A stretch of 8,003 bases of DNA from Prolixibacteraceae bacterium (GCA_014380255.1 JACMKG010000005.1:1-8003), one strand, 5' to 3'. Positions 1 through 6,827 are shown, counted from the stretch's first letter. Notes: a model not told the origin generated them from the letters alone. Translations and numbers: made by a program.

Positions 1-2276
1 TTATTGAATAACCGTACATCCAAACCAGCTTCCATTGAGTTTTTAAGTTCAGGTTTAATGCTGGGGTCAACCAAGGTTGTAGACTTTGAATTATAATAGA
101 TAAAATTACCATCAGCCATTTCATCCGGAAGGTTATTGTTGTCCGGGTCGCCCATGGTATAGCCGTTGTTGATAAAATAAGGATTGGTGTCGTTACCTAC
201 CTGGGCCCATGATAAACGTGTTTTAGCCAGGTTAACCCAAGATGGTAAATTAAATGTTTCACTGAAGATCCATGAAGTACTCACAGAAGGATAGAAATAG
301 GAGTAGTTACCTGTTCCATTGGTATACACAAGAGCTGATGACCAGTCGTTACGGCCGGTAACATCTACGAATAATTGATTTTTCCATCCAATATTCATAA
401 GGGCATACACCGAATTAATCTGCTTGGTACCGCTTACTCCACCTTCTGATTTCAAGGTCTTTTTAGAGTTATTCAGGAAGAATCTTCCAGGAACAATTAA
501 TCCGCCGTCAGTCCAAACACGGGTGTTTTCTTTTCGTTGATCCCAAAGTTCACCACCTACAATCAGGCTGGAAGTAAAATCACCAAAATTCTTTTTCAGG
601 TTTGCAGTTAATTTGGCTGTGCGGCTAACATCCAGGGAATGTCCCAGGGAATAATAACCACCTTCATTGGCATAACCACTTCCGAGTTCTTTTACTTCAG
701 AAGAGATTGTATAATAATTCATATTTCCTTCAGCAGTTACCGAAACCCAGGGGGCCAGATCCGCAGTTAACCGGACAACAGGTCTGGTAACCTGTTCTTC
801 TCTTGTATTTTGATTCATGTTATACCCAAACCAAAGTCCATTGTTGGGTACATTGGCATATTTATCGCCATAGCTTGAAGAAGGGACTCCACCATGTGTA
901 GCCTGGTAAATTTCACGTTTGTTCCATTTCTCAGTTTCATACCAGTTTTCAAGATTTCCATCAAGGAACGATGAAGAAAGGTCATTGCCCGGGTTCTTGG
1001 GTTGAGAGATCGTGTGAGAGATTGAGGCATCAGCCTTCAACCATTTTGCCAGCTTATAAGAACCTGAAAATAACAAGGAGTTTCTTGTAAATTCGTTCGA
1101 GGGAGATGTTCCTTTGCGCATGTTGTAGGAGTCAGAAAGGAAAAAGGTTCCTTTGTCGTTTCCTCCGCTCAATGCAATGGATGTGTTGGTGTTGTAACCC
1201 GTGTCATAAGCATCACGCATGTTGTTTCTGGCAGGAAGGTATTTGGTGATGGTACCATCAAAATTTTCGATTTCCCTTCCATCAAACTTAGGTCCATAAG
1301 CCATTCCACTCCAGGGGTGACCGATTTTAGTCATCATCCCTTTGTCATTTTTATAGTACTGAGTCATTGGTGCAAATTTATAATACTGGCCATTTGCATC
1401 CTTGTCTCCAAAATCAACATAACCGGCGAGGGCTCCCGGACCATACTCATACTGAATGTCAGGTTGAGCATACACATCATCTATCCCTACGCTTTGAGTA
1501 ATCTGAACGCCAATACCTTTTGAACCGGCACCATCTTTTGTCTTAATTACGATGGCTCCATTCATACCCCTTGAACCATATAAAGCCGTTGAGGCGGCAC
1601 CTTTCAATACAGAAACTGATTCGAAATCATCTGGATTAAGGTTCTTTAATTGGTTACCAAAGTCATTTGCATTGCCATCCCAGTCAGCACTTGCATTGGA
1701 AATAGTATTTTCAATAATAACTCCATCAACCACGAAAATGGGCTGGTTGCTATTTGAATTCAATACAGAAATACCGCGGATCTGGACTTTTGAGTTTCCG
1801 AACAATCCCCCGTCAGAAGCACCAATGCTCAAACCGGTTGACTTTCCCTGAAGCGCCTGTATCGGGTTTGTAGTGTTGGCCGTGGCCAATTCTGCTCCCT
1901 TTACTTCAGTTACACCGTATCCCAGCTTTTTGGCCTCACGCTTGATTCCCAAGGCTGTAACAACCACTTCGTCCAGACCGATATCTTGAGATTTTAATTT
2001 CACGTTGATGACCGCCCGGTTGTTTACAGATTCCTGAGCGCTGGTCATTCCAATGAAAGAAAATACAAGTGTGCTCTGACCGGAAGACACTTTAATGGAG
2101 AATTTACCATCGGAATCACTCAGGACACCGTTCCCCGTTCCTTTTTCTGACACACTAACGCCTGGCAACCCAAGTCCGTCAGATTCCGCAACCACGGTTC
2201 CGGATACCAAATGCTGTGCCATCGCACTCCCTAACAGGGCCATGCACATTACAATCAATAATAAAACCTTTCGCAT
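1..2276 (-). CDS. SusC/RagA-family TonB-dependent outer-membrane transporter, C-terminus cut by window edge
   Basis: Outer-membrane beta-barrel transporter of the SusC/RagA family, which imports oligosaccharides or peptides together with a SusD-type surface lipoprotein using TonB energy. The frame is open for 758 codons and runs off the left edge; family members are usually about 1000 residues, so roughly the last quarter is missing. Residues 1-20 are a signal peptide (MRKVLLLIVMCMALLGSAMA, then QH). Residues about 24-95 form a carboxypeptidase-regulatory-like beta-sandwich (LPGVSV, then a DSDGKF turn). A TonB-box-like DEVVVTALG stretch lies at 102-110, followed by KREAKKLGYG. The plug domain follows, with QIRG, FVVDGVIIEN and the family signature ALYGSRGMNGAI at 231-242. 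Barrel repeats follow, including WAQVGNDTNPYF and, at the edge, EAGLDVRLFN, as expected in the last third of the barrel. The ROK regulator lies 69 bp upstream on the same strand. Substrate unknown; the usual susD neighbour would be off the left edge. Confidence 0.95.
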   Translation of the reverse strand, partial: MRKVLLLIVMCMALLGSAMAQHLVSGTVVAESDGLGLPGVSVSEKGTGNGVLSDSDGKFSIKVSSGQSTLVFSFIGMTSAQESVNNRAVINVKLKSQDIGLDEVVVTALGIKREAKKLGYGVTEVKGAELATANTTNPIQALQGKSTGLSIGASDGGLFGNSKVQIRGISVLNSNSNQPIFVVDGVIIENTISNASADWDGNANDFGNQLKNLNPDDFESVSVLKGAASTALYGSRGMNGAIVIKTKDGAGSKGIGVQITQSVGIDDVYAQPDIQYEYGPGALAGYVDFGDKDANGQYYKFAPMTQYYKNDKGMMTKIGHPWSGMAYGPKFDGREIENFDGTITKYLPARNNMRDAYDTGYNTNTSIALSGGNDKGTFFLSDSYNMRKGTSPSNEFTRNSLLFSGSYKLAKWLKADASISHTISQPKNPGNDLSSSFLDGNLENWYETEKWNKREIYQATHGGVPSSSYGDKYANVPNNGLWFGYNMNQNTREEQVTRPVVRLTADLAPWVSVTAEGNMNYYTISSEVKELGSGYANEGGYYSLGHSLDVSRTAKLTANLKKNFGDFTSSLIVGGELWDQRKENTRVWTDGGLIVPGRFFLNNSKKTLKSEGGVSGTKQINSVYALMNIGWKNQLFVDVTGRNDWSSALVYTNGTGNYSYFYPSVSTSWIFSETFNLPSWVNLAKTRLSWAQVGNDTNPYFINNGYTMGDPDNNNLPDEMADGNFIYYNSKSTTLVDPSIKPELKNSMEAGLDVRLFN

Positions 2277-2302
2277 AAGTTTTAATTTAAATTTAGTTAA
2301 GA

Positions 2303-2310
2303 CAAAAATG
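2303..2310 (-). promoter_or_regulatory. Weak candidate -7 element for the susC-like gene
   Basis: On the minus strand this reads CATTTTTG, one mismatch from the Bacteroidota -7 consensus TAnnTTTG, 26 bp before the susC-like ATG. No convincing -33 TTTG lies at the expected distance. The 69-bp gap to the ROK stop codon is AT-rich with no obvious terminator, so the transporter may instead be read through from the ROK promoter. Confidence 0.25.
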
Positions 2311-2345
2311 TAACTACTATATACAGATTATTATATAGGCAGGTA

Positions 2346-3572
2346 TTAAAATTTCATTTCTGAAAAGACTTTCTGAAATACAATTTCTGAGGTTCCCAGT
2401 AAAGCCGACTGATCGCCCAGATCAGAAACAACAACAGCTGTATCTTTCGATATTTTTTCCAGACACAGGCGGTTTAAGGATTGTTGAATGGGGGATAAAA
2501 CATATTGCCTGGCTTTAGATACCGGGCCGCTTAAAACAATGGCTTCAGGGTTGATTAATTGAATGATGTAAGAAAGGCCTTTACCCATGGACTTTCCTAT
2601 TTCATTGAGTATGGAAATACAAAACTCATCGCCTTGCTTGGCAAAATCAATAACATCTTCCGGAGTGATTTTCTGCGGCTGGTCTCTGAATTGATTCAGC
2701 AGGGCAGAAATTTCATTGTCTTTAAATCCTTGTCTGACCCTATTCATAATGGTATTGGAAGAGGCAAGGGTTTCCAGGCACCCGCGTTTGCCACAAATGC
2801 ATAAATCTCCGTTTTCTACCATCGGAATGTGCGACAATTCACCTGCAAAGCCTTTGTTTCCGCTGTATAACTGGCCGTTTACAAAAATTCCAAGGCCAAG
2901 ACCCCAGCTCCAGTGAACATAGATGACATCTTTGTAGCCTTTGGCTGATCCAAAGTGAAACTCCCCATAAGCGTGCATCCTGGCATCATTGTCAACATAC
3001 AACAGCTTATTAAACCGTTGTTTCAGATCATTGCTTATGTTCTGACGTTTTTTATCCTTAATCGTATAATTGATCCCAGTTTTTGAATCAATCAATCCAG
3101 GCATATCGACTCCCAATCCATAGACTTTTTCATCGGGTATTTGATTTTCCTTCATCAGCTTCTGGGCGGTAGCGAATAATTTATCCACCAGGTCCGGATC
3201 GTCAATATGAGTGTCAATTTGTTCGACAGGGGTTACAAATTTATTGTAGCAGTCACAAATAACCATACTGGCATTGTAACGGGCAAAATCGCAGGAGATG
3301 ACATAAAAACGATCCTCGGGTAAAGCAAACAAATTGGGTTTACGGCCTCCGCTCGATTCCCCAATTCCGATGTTTTTGATATACCCCTGTACCATCAAAT
3401 CGTTTAGTAATAAAATGCAAGTGGGTAAACTTATTTTAAGCCATTTACTTAGTTCAGGAGCAGATGAGTTTCCGTGTGCATGAAGCAAACTGAGGATTCT
3501 TTTTTTCTGTCTGATTTTATTCAATTCAGCAGAAGAAAAGTTTTGTAACAAAGGTTCATTAATGGCTTGCAT
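2346..3572 (-). CDS. ROK-family (NagC/Mlc/XylR-like) transcriptional regulator
   Basis: Probable sugar-responsive transcription factor of the ROK family, 408 residues from the ATG chosen here. An N-terminal winged helix-turn-helix spans about residues 21-80, ending in the SSGGRKP wing typical of ROK repressors. The C-terminal actin-like sugar-binding fold shows VDMPGLID (155-162), DNDAR (194-198), GELSH (244-248) and the zinc motif CICGKRGCLE (258-267). His248, Cys258, Cys260 and Cys265 have the same spacing as the zinc ligands of E. coli Mlc. The glycine-rich phosphate loop, usually GTGxGxG in ROK sugar kinases, reads SWGLGLG here, which together with the DNA-binding domain argues for a regulator rather than a kinase. 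Start choice: the ATG at 3572 follows AAAGGA by 8 nt. A TTG at 3626 would add 18 residues but lies inside a TATCTTTG promoter box. The gene sits directly upstream of the susC-like gene on the same strand, so it may control that locus (inference). Ligand unknown. Confidence 0.92.
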   Translation of the reverse strand: MQAINEPLLQNFSSAELNKIRQKKRILSLLHAHGNSSAPELSKWLKISLPTCILLLNDLMVQGYIKNIGIGESSGGRKPNLFALPEDRFYVISCDFARYNASMVICDCYNKFVTPVEQIDTHIDDPDLVDKLFATAQKLMKENQIPDEKVYGLGVDMPGLIDSKTGINYTIKDKKRQNISNDLKQRFNKLLYVDNDARMHAYGEFHFGSAKGYKDVIYVHWSWGLGLGIFVNGQLYSGNKGFAGELSHIPMVENGDLCICGKRGCLETLASSNTIMNRVRQGFKDNEISALLNQFRDQPQKITPEDVIDFAKQGDEFCISILNEIGKSMGKGLSYIIQLINPEAIVLSGPVSKARQYVLSPIQQSLNRLCLEKISKDTAVVVSDLGDQSALLGTSEIVFQKVFSEMKF

Positions 3573-3580
3573 ATCTTCTA

Positions 3581-3586
3581 TCCTTT
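3581..3586 (-). promoter_or_regulatory. Shine-Dalgarno deciding the ROK start
   Basis: The minus strand reads AAAGGA with an 8-nt gap to the ATG at 3572. It is the clearest ribosome-binding site in the window, where most other starts lack one, and it supports 3572 over the upstream in-frame TTG at 3626. Confidence 0.6.
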
Positions 3587-3623
3587 CTTTAAACAACAAA
3601 GTAAACGAACTCAATAACTCAGG

Positions 3624-3631
3624 CAAAGATA
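3624..3631 (-). promoter_or_regulatory. Candidate -7 promoter element of the ROK gene
   Basis: The minus strand reads TATCTTTG, a full match to the Bacteroidota -7 consensus TAnnTTTG. Transcription would begin roughly 7-10 nt downstream, giving a leader of about 40-45 nt before the ATG at 3572. The upstream side is very AT-rich, but I see no clear TTTG at the -33 position. The box includes the alternative TTG start codon, which would then not be transcribed. Confidence 0.5.
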
Positions 3632-3706
3632 TTTAAAAATTTTAATAAGTTCTTTTGCCCTCTTATTATTTAAAATGCTTTAAAACATATCCTTCAGATC
3701 AATTAG

Positions 3707-3757
3707 GTATCCCGACAGATATTTATGATCTGCCGAAGGTTGTTATACATAGGATAC
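3707..3757. repeat. Small nested inverted repeat
   Basis: GTATCC (3707-3712) is complementary to GGATAC (3752-3757). Inside it CAGAT (3716-3720) pairs with ATCTG (3728-3732) around a 7-nt loop, flanked by a CG/CG pair across an A-C mismatch. It could be a regulator site upstream of the ROK promoter or chance pairing in AT-rich DNA. Confidence 0.3.
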
Positions 3758-3831
3758 TGCTGCTTTAATTTCAATACCTGTAACGTAAAACGGGATTATT
3801 TTAAATTCATCCTGGTCTAACCAACTTTTGA

Positions 3832-3878
3832 CCGGATGCTTGTATTGAATGGTTTTTCAGATATCAACCAACATCCGG
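3832..3878. repeat. Inverted repeat abutting the large palindrome
   Basis: CCGGATG (3832-3838) is complementary to CATCCGG (3872-3878). Nested inside, TGGTT (3850-3854) pairs with AACCA (3866-3870) around an 11-nt loop. The right arm shares its last three bases with the left end of the 126-bp palindrome, so the two structures could compete. Confidence 0.4.
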
Positions 3879-4001
3879 ACATAGACACTAACTCTATATT
3901 AACTCTATGTCAAGCCTATACAGGGTTAACTTACGTTTTCAAAACCATAGGCCTGACATAGGCCTAACATAGGGTTAATATAGAGTTAGTGTCTATGTCC
4001 G
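3876..4001. repeat. 126-bp near-palindrome built from degenerate 11-bp units
   Basis: The outer 28 bp (3876-3903 and 3974-4001) are perfect inverted copies. Pairing extends to 44 positions per arm (3876-3919 with 3958-4001), with two mismatches and one G-T pair, around a loop of 38 bases. Each arm is itself an 11-bp-period array. The right arm reads CATAGGCCTGA, CATAGGCCTAA, CATAGGGTTAA, TATAGAGTTAG, TGTCTATGTCC from 3946 to 4000. The left arm (3877-3920) reads GGACATAGACA, CTAACTCTATA, TTAACTCTATG, TCAAGCCTATA, the same units reversed. The centre holds the 11-bp palindrome GTTTTCAAAAC (3935-3945). No target-site duplication or transposase is seen at the ends. Possible roles: tandem protein-binding site phased near one helical turn, a small non-autonomous mobile element, or a long RNA hairpin. 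The pattern is direct; function is unknown. Confidence 0.85.
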
Positions 4002-4055
4002 TTTTATTTACACTGGAAAAGGGGTTACTTTCCGGATAACTGGATGAAAGGACGG

Positions 4056-4119
4056 GATCAGGCGAAGGTGTGAATCCTCATAGCCGGTGGAGGCTTGTTA
4101 CCTTTTTTTGCACCTGATC
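4056..4119 (+). other. Possible structured RNA or attenuator-like stem-loop with U-run
   Basis: GATCAGG (4056-4062) is complementary to CCTGATC (4113-4119). Inside it AAGGT (4065-4069) pairs with ACCTT (4100-4104), and CCTC (4076-4079) with GAGG (4090-4093), followed at 4103-4109 by seven T. AGGTG (4066-4070) can alternatively pair with CACCT (4111-4115), so two exclusive folds exist. This resembles a small RNA or leader with a terminator-like end, but I recognise no known riboswitch family, and the best promoter for the downstream operon lies after it. Stems are short and interrupted. Confidence 0.3.
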
Positions 4120-4175
4120 GGGAAAATGCTTCCAGCATCAAAATCGGCATGAATGTCGATAAATAATGCCCACCG

Positions 4176-4243
4176 GTCTATTGCATTTTAGATAGAATAG
4201 AAGCTACCGTAGCTTTGGTAGAAAATAGCAACAAGCAATAGAC
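4176..4243 (+). repeat. Inverted repeat flanking the operon promoter and start codon
   Basis: GTCTATTGC (4176-4184) is a perfect inverted copy of GCAATAGAC (4235-4243), whose end is 2 nt before the TolC-like ATG. Between them lies CTACC (4204-4208) / GGTAG (4217-4221). If a transcript starts upstream, the hairpin would cover the ribosome landing zone. If transcription starts at the promoter within it, only the right arm is transcribed and the repeat would act as DNA. Confidence 0.45.
4201..4217 (+). promoter_or_regulatory. Candidate -7 promoter box overlapped by a 15-bp dyad operator
   Basis: TAGCTTTG (4210-4217) matches the Bacteroidota -7 consensus TAnnTTTG fully and sits 28 bp before the TolC-like ATG. 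A weak -33-like TTTAG lies at 4187-4191. AAGCTACCGTAGCTT (4201-4215) is a perfect dyad of 7-bp arms around one C and covers six of the eight bases of the box. That arrangement is the usual position of a repressor operator. The cognate regulator is not identifiable here. Confidence 0.5.
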
Positions 4244-4245
4244 TA

Positions 4246-5583
4246 ATGAAAACAACTAAAAGATGTTTACTAATGATTGTATTCCTGACAATCTTTTCGG
4301 GAATAGGCGTAAAGGCCCAGAGTAAGAACTGGACGTTGGAAGAGTGCATTAATTATGCCCTGGCCCAGAATATTCAGGTAAAGAAAGCTGATTTGTCCAA
4401 CATTCGAAATGAGGTCTATTCCAGGCAGGCACAAGCCAGTCGTTTACCTTCACTGAATGCTTCTGTTCGGGAAAACTTTAACTGGTACAAAGGATTCGAT
4501 TCCAGTACCGGGGTGTATGGAAGCAGCAGCGGTTCAAACAGCACGAATTATTCCGTTAATTCAAGTGTTTCGCTGTTCAATGGGCAGAAGCTCACCAACC
4601 GGATCAGGCAGGCGGAAATCGATTTAATGAGTGGAAGCTATTATTCTGAGTCGGTAAAAGAATCGGTAGGTTTAAATATCATGAATGCTTTTCTGCAGGT
4701 CCTTTTTGCCCAGGAAAATGTTCTCAATGCTGAAAAGCAAATTGAGGCTACTACCGAACAGCTTGCACTGGCTAAAGAGCGGCTTGATCTGAGTGTTATT
4801 TCAATGTCCGACTATCTGCAAATCAAATCAGAACTGGCAAACGAGAAATCCACTTTAGCCAATGCTCAAAGCCAGTATGTAATGTATAAAGTTAGCCTGA
4901 TGCAGCTGATGGAACTTGCTGTAGATAATGAGTTCAATATCAGTTCTCCCAATCTTGACAGCCTATTGATTCAGGGTGTTGATCCTGATGCCCAGGAGAT
5001 TTACAATTTGGCACTGGGCATGAAGCCTCAGATTAAAAATGCAGAATTGAACAAGGCAAGTGCTATGATGGATGTGAAAATTGCCCGGGCAGATGCGCTT
5101 CCCTCTCTTGCTTTGGATGCAGGTTTATCCAGCGGTTATTCAAGTCTGATTAAAACAGATAGTTATACCGATCAACTGAGAAACAAGGTAAATCCTTCCG
5201 TAGGTCTATCACTGGCTATTCCTATTTTCCAAAAGAAACAAGTAAGAACCAATATTGCAGTGGCCAAGATTGCAATTTCGGATGCCGAACTTGATGAGAT
5301 TAATACCAAAAATCAGTTGCGCAAGGAAATTGAGCAGGCTTGTGTGAATGTGATTTCTGCCCAATCGGAATTTGATGCTAACCTTGAACAGGCACAGGCT
5401 CGCGCCGAATCCTACGAAGTATCTACCGAAAAATTCAAACTCGGGCTAATTAATTCGGTGGATTATCTATTTGAGAAAACCAGCCTTATCACTTCTGACA
5501 GCAATTTACTTCATGCCAAATATAACTTGATATTCAGCTATAAGGTGCTTGATTTTTATAAAGGAATATCCCTAACACTTTAA
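4246..5583 (+). CDS. TolC-family outer-membrane efflux channel
   Basis: Outer-membrane factor of a tripartite export system: a trimeric beta-barrel with a long periplasmic alpha-helical tunnel through which substrates leave the cell. The 445 residues match the usual length for the family. Residues 1-24 are a signal peptide (basic MKTTKR, hydrophobic core, cleavage near VKA-QSK). The mature N-terminus carries the family hallmark WTLEECINYALAQNIQV (29-45). Two outer-membrane-efflux repeats follow, each with long Ala/Gln/Glu-rich helices (for example QIEATTEQLALAKERLDLS, and the C-terminal AQARAESYEVSTEKFKLGL). A Ser/Asn/Gly-rich stretch near residues 85-105 fits a barrel strand and surface loop. 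It is the first gene of the operon, 29 bp ahead of the adaptor gene. No strong Shine-Dalgarno precedes the ATG, as is common in this phylum. The substrate cannot be inferred. Confidence 0.95.
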   Translation: MKTTKRCLLMIVFLTIFSGIGVKAQSKNWTLEECINYALAQNIQVKKADLSNIRNEVYSRQAQASRLPSLNASVRENFNWYKGFDSSTGVYGSSSGSNSTNYSVNSSVSLFNGQKLTNRIRQAEIDLMSGSYYSESVKESVGLNIMNAFLQVLFAQENVLNAEKQIEATTEQLALAKERLDLSVISMSDYLQIKSELANEKSTLANAQSQYVMYKVSLMQLMELAVDNEFNISSPNLDSLLIQGVDPDAQEIYNLALGMKPQIKNAELNKASAMMDVKIARADALPSLALDAGLSSGYSSLIKTDSYTDQLRNKVNPSVGLSLAIPIFQKKQVRTNIAVAKIAISDAELDEINTKNQLRKEIEQACVNVISAQSEFDANLEQAQARAESYEVSTEKFKLGLINSVDYLFEKTSLITSDSNLLHAKYNLIFSYKVLDFYKGISLTL

Positions 5584-5612
5584 TACTTAAGAAACATCAT
5601 AAATAAATACAA

Positions 5613-6827
5613 ATGAAAAAGAAGATTATATACATCGCATCCGCATTAGCTGTATTGGCTATCGCGTTCTTTGTCTTAAGATCATTCAGAAGCACCAGCC
5701 AGACATTTGCTTTTGAAACTGCACGTATTGGTAAAGGGGCCATCAGTAATACAGTTACTGCCACCGGAACCCTTGAAGCGATTACAACGGTGGAATTGGG
5801 TACGCAGGTATCGGGAGTTATTGATAGAATCTTTGTGGATTTTAATTCAGAGGTAAAAAAAGGTCAGCTATTGGCTAAGATCGATGAAACACCCCTTCTG
5901 GCCCAGCTGGAGCAAAGCAAGGCAACAGTCGACCAGGCGGAAGCTGAAGTTAAGTACCAGCAAGCTAACTTTGACCGCTATAAAGTTCTTTCAGAGAAAA
6001 AACTGATTGCACAGTCTGATTTCGATCTGGTAGTTTATAATCTCAACAAGGCTATGGCCAGTCGTAATAACGCGAAGTCGGTTTACGATAAGAACAGGAT
6101 CAACCTTTCCTATGCTTCTATTTATTCACCTATCGATGGAGTTATTTTGGATAGGGCTGTTGATGAAGGACAGACAGTTGCAGCCAGCTTCAACACCCCA
6201 ACTCTGTTTACCATTGCCAATGATTTAACCCAAATGCGTGTGGAGGCCAAGGTGGATGAAGCCGACATAGGCCAGATTATTTTAAATCAAAGGGTTGAAT
6301 TTACCGTTGATGCCTATCCTGATTTGAAGTTTACTGGTTCTGTTACGGAAATCAGGATGCAGCCCGTGGTAACTTCCAATGTGGTAACTTACACGGTAAT
6401 TATTCAGGCTCCCAACCCGGATAAAAAGCTGATGCCTGGAATGACTGCCAGCACAACCATCTTCGTGAATGAAAAGAATGATATCCTGGTTATTCCGGGC
6501 AAGGCGGTTCGTTTCTCTCCTGATCAGCAAACATATTCTTCCTATTTGAAATCACTTCCCATTGAATCGGCTCAAAAGATGGATAAAGAGCTTGTGCAAA
6601 GCAAACCTGCTGACGGAACTGCTTTTATCTGGACAAAGGAGGGGAATATCATTAAAAGATATGAAGTTAAGACCGGAGAAAATGATGGAATCAACTATGA
6701 ATTGGCTTCCGGCCTTAAACAAGGAGATGAAATTATCCTTTCAATGTCTGCTGAAAAAGCCGAAAAGGAGGAATCAAAGACAGCGAAAAGTCCGTTTATG
6801 CCTTCACGTCCCGGGCAAAAAAAATAA
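5613..6827 (+). CDS. MacA/HlyD-type periplasmic adaptor (membrane fusion) protein
   Basis: Periplasmic adaptor, 404 residues, that connects an inner-membrane transporter with the TolC-like channel. An N-terminal membrane anchor spans about residues 5-23 (IIYIASALAVLAIAFFVL) after a KKK start. The first half of the lipoyl domain is at 58-92 (LGTQVSGVI to KKGQLLAKID). A helical hairpin at about 95-163 is the part expected to contact TolC, and the second lipoyl half (YSPIDGVILDRAVDEGQTV) is at 171-189. A beta-barrel domain covers about 205-285, ending in the family's LMPGMTAS. A membrane-proximal domain runs from 290 to 380, ending GLKQGDEIILS. Residues about 303-335 form a polar stretch between VIPGKAVRF and GTAFIW that looks like an insertion relative to E. 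coli MacA, and the C-terminus is a Lys/Glu-rich tail. The following ATPase and permease genes favour a MacA-type partner of an ABC transporter over an RND partner. Confidence 0.95.
   Translation: MKKKIIYIASALAVLAIAFFVLRSFRSTSQTFAFETARIGKGAISNTVTATGTLEAITTVELGTQVSGVIDRIFVDFNSEVKKGQLLAKIDETPLLAQLEQSKATVDQAEAEVKYQQANFDRYKVLSEKKLIAQSDFDLVVYNLNKAMASRNNAKSVYDKNRINLSYASIYSPIDGVILDRAVDEGQTVAASFNTPTLFTIANDLTQMRVEAKVDEADIGQIILNQRVEFTVDAYPDLKFTGSVTEIRMQPVVTSNVVTYTVIIQAPNPDKKLMPGMTASTTIFVNEKNDILVIPGKAVRFSPDQQTYSSYLKSLPIESAQKMDKELVQSKPADGTAFIWTKEGNIIKRYEVKTGENDGINYELASGLKQGDEIILSMSAEKAEKEESKTAKSPFMPSRPGQKK

Larger units (their letters stand above)
3632..4245. other. Non-coding divergent intergenic region dense in inverted repeats
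   Basis: About 610 bp between the ROK gene (minus) and the efflux operon (plus) with no credible protein-coding frame. It contains several separate or nested inverted repeats (3707-3757, 3832-3878, 3876-4001, 4056-4119, 4176-4243), listed individually. No tRNA, rRNA, insertion-sequence gene or CRISPR array is visible. Confidence 0.8.

Noticed and set aside
815..1030. Short minus-strand reading frame inside the transporter gene
   Set aside because: It is out of frame with the continuous susC-like coding sequence and shows no recognisable protein features.
1317..2313. Several short plus-strand reading frames opposite the transporter gene
   Set aside because: They are antisense shadows of a long, well-conserved coding frame and have no start context or family features.
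3876..4001. CRISPR array
   Set aside because: The 11-bp units are contiguous, degenerate and mirrored, with no spacers of uniform length and no cas genes.
3876..4001. Ordinary intrinsic terminator
   Set aside because: It lies between divergent genes far from either 3' end, is AT-rich, and is much longer than a terminator hairpin.
4051..4119. Cobalamin-type riboswitch suggested by GGTGTGAATCC
   Set aside because: Only a short stretch resembles the conserved core; the remaining core boxes are absent and the likely promoter lies downstream.
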